Positions 50,622-50,854 of a stretch of DNA of 50,854 nucleotides are shown piece by piece; within the stretch, counting starts at the first letter, position 1; each line of letters starts with the position of its first letter. The translations under genes were made by a program, and so were the position numbers. The DNA is from DATBAK01 sp038240075. Lineage in GTDB: Bacteria; Actinomycetota; Acidimicrobiia; IMCC26256; PALSA-610. The stretch is from positions 1-50,854 of the forward strand of contig JBBSEC010000018.1 in assembly GCA_038240075.1 (NCBI GenBank), given 5' to 3'. The notes under the pieces are model-generated. The model had not been told where the DNA came from. It made no database searches and worked only from the letters and a program-made list of their open reading frames with translations.

Positions 50622-50854
50622 GTGACGTCGGTCCAGGGCATCTCGGTGATCCTGCCGTCGTACAACGAGGCCGAGAACCTGCCCGACGTGGTCGACGAGA
50701 TCATGGAGCAGCTCGGCACCGCCGGGCTGAAGTTCGAGATCATCATCGTCGACGACGGCAGCAACGACGGCACCCGGCGCGTCGCGTCGGATCTCGCGCG
50801 TGACCACGAGCAGGTGCGCGCGGTTCGTTTCCGTCGCAATATCGGCAAGTCGGC
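50622..50854 (+). CDS. Family-2 glycosyltransferase (dolichyl-phosphate-sugar synthase-like), 3' truncated
   Basis: The first 77 residues of a GT2 enzyme; the gene runs off the right edge. Visible are ISVILPSYNEAENLPDVVDEI, the nucleotide-sugar-binding IIIVDDGSNDGT, and FRRNIGKS, where a bacterial polyprenol-phosphate mannose/glucose synthase would have RRNIGK or RNFGKE. It likely supplies lipid-linked sugar to the preceding GT-C-like protein. GTG 50622 is set by the TACCCT hexamer. Confidence 0.88.
   Translation, partial: MTSVQGISVILPSYNEAENLPDVVDEIMEQLGTAGLKFEIIIVDDGSNDGTRRVASDLARDHEQVRAVRFRRNIGKS

Overview
The window is high-GC DNA (about 70% by eye) with dense, mostly short-gap gene packing, GTG/TTG starts and an actinobacterial gene set: an F420-type LLM oxidoreductase, a PASTA Ser/Thr kinase, gatCAB, a Cys4/BRCT LigA, a TatA, and secreted proteins built of GYWLVASDGG-type repeats. 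The repeats, DUF5317 and the F420 enzyme point to class Acidimicrobiia or a close relative; this is inference from family knowledge, because no rRNA or tRNA gene is visible. I see no phage, insertion sequence, CRISPR array or tRNA.

Layout. (1) 1-9952, a catabolic region: the end of a dipeptide-type ABC ATPase; a minus-strand pair of CocE/NonD hydrolase and fused HyuA-HyuB (5-oxoprolinase/N-methylhydantoinase type); and, divergent from it, an overlapping three-gene operon of two Rieske oxygenases and a sarcosine-oxidase-like flavoprotein. Together they look like a route for taking up, opening and stepwise N-demethylating a methylated amine or lactam. (2) 10011-14694: class-III aminotransferase plus HpnA-like epimerase, a methyltransferase, an F420 oxidoreductase, and a small unknown. 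(3) 14691-28811: a minus-strand housekeeping block gatC-gatA-gatB, ferredoxin, SDR, PASTA kinase, ligA, MetE-like protein, iscS-mnmA, whose order recalls the M. tuberculosis gatB...iscS region, with SCP2 and membrane genes on the other strand. (4) 28867-33816: TauD-like dioxygenase, methylmalonyl-CoA mutase with its MeaB chaperone, tatA, and an overlooked 58-aa membrane protein. (5) 34047-37759: ECF sigma factor overlapping a membrane-anchored beta-propeller protein, a hairpin terminator, a frameshifted small secreted protein, and a SurE-like lipoprotein. (6) 37822-42934: Sir2, a rhodanese-ThiF fusion, an L,D-transpeptidase with repeats, an EAL-domain remnant, DUF5317 and an unknown. (7) 42935-50854: PepA, cobalamin adenosyltransferase, MetH, a polytopic membrane protein, and the start of a family-2 glycosyltransferase.

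A recurrent regulatory feature is a TANNNT hexamer 5-10 nt upstream of ATG/GTG starts, with no Shine-Dalgarno site. I read this as widespread leaderless transcription, and it decides several start codons. Cobalamin use is another theme: mutase, MeaB, adenosyltransferase and MetH lie within about 18 kb. No single previously undescribed system is proven here. The best candidates are the Rieske/flavoprotein/lactamase cluster, the sigma/propeller pair, and several small or broken genes that ordinary gene calling would miss.
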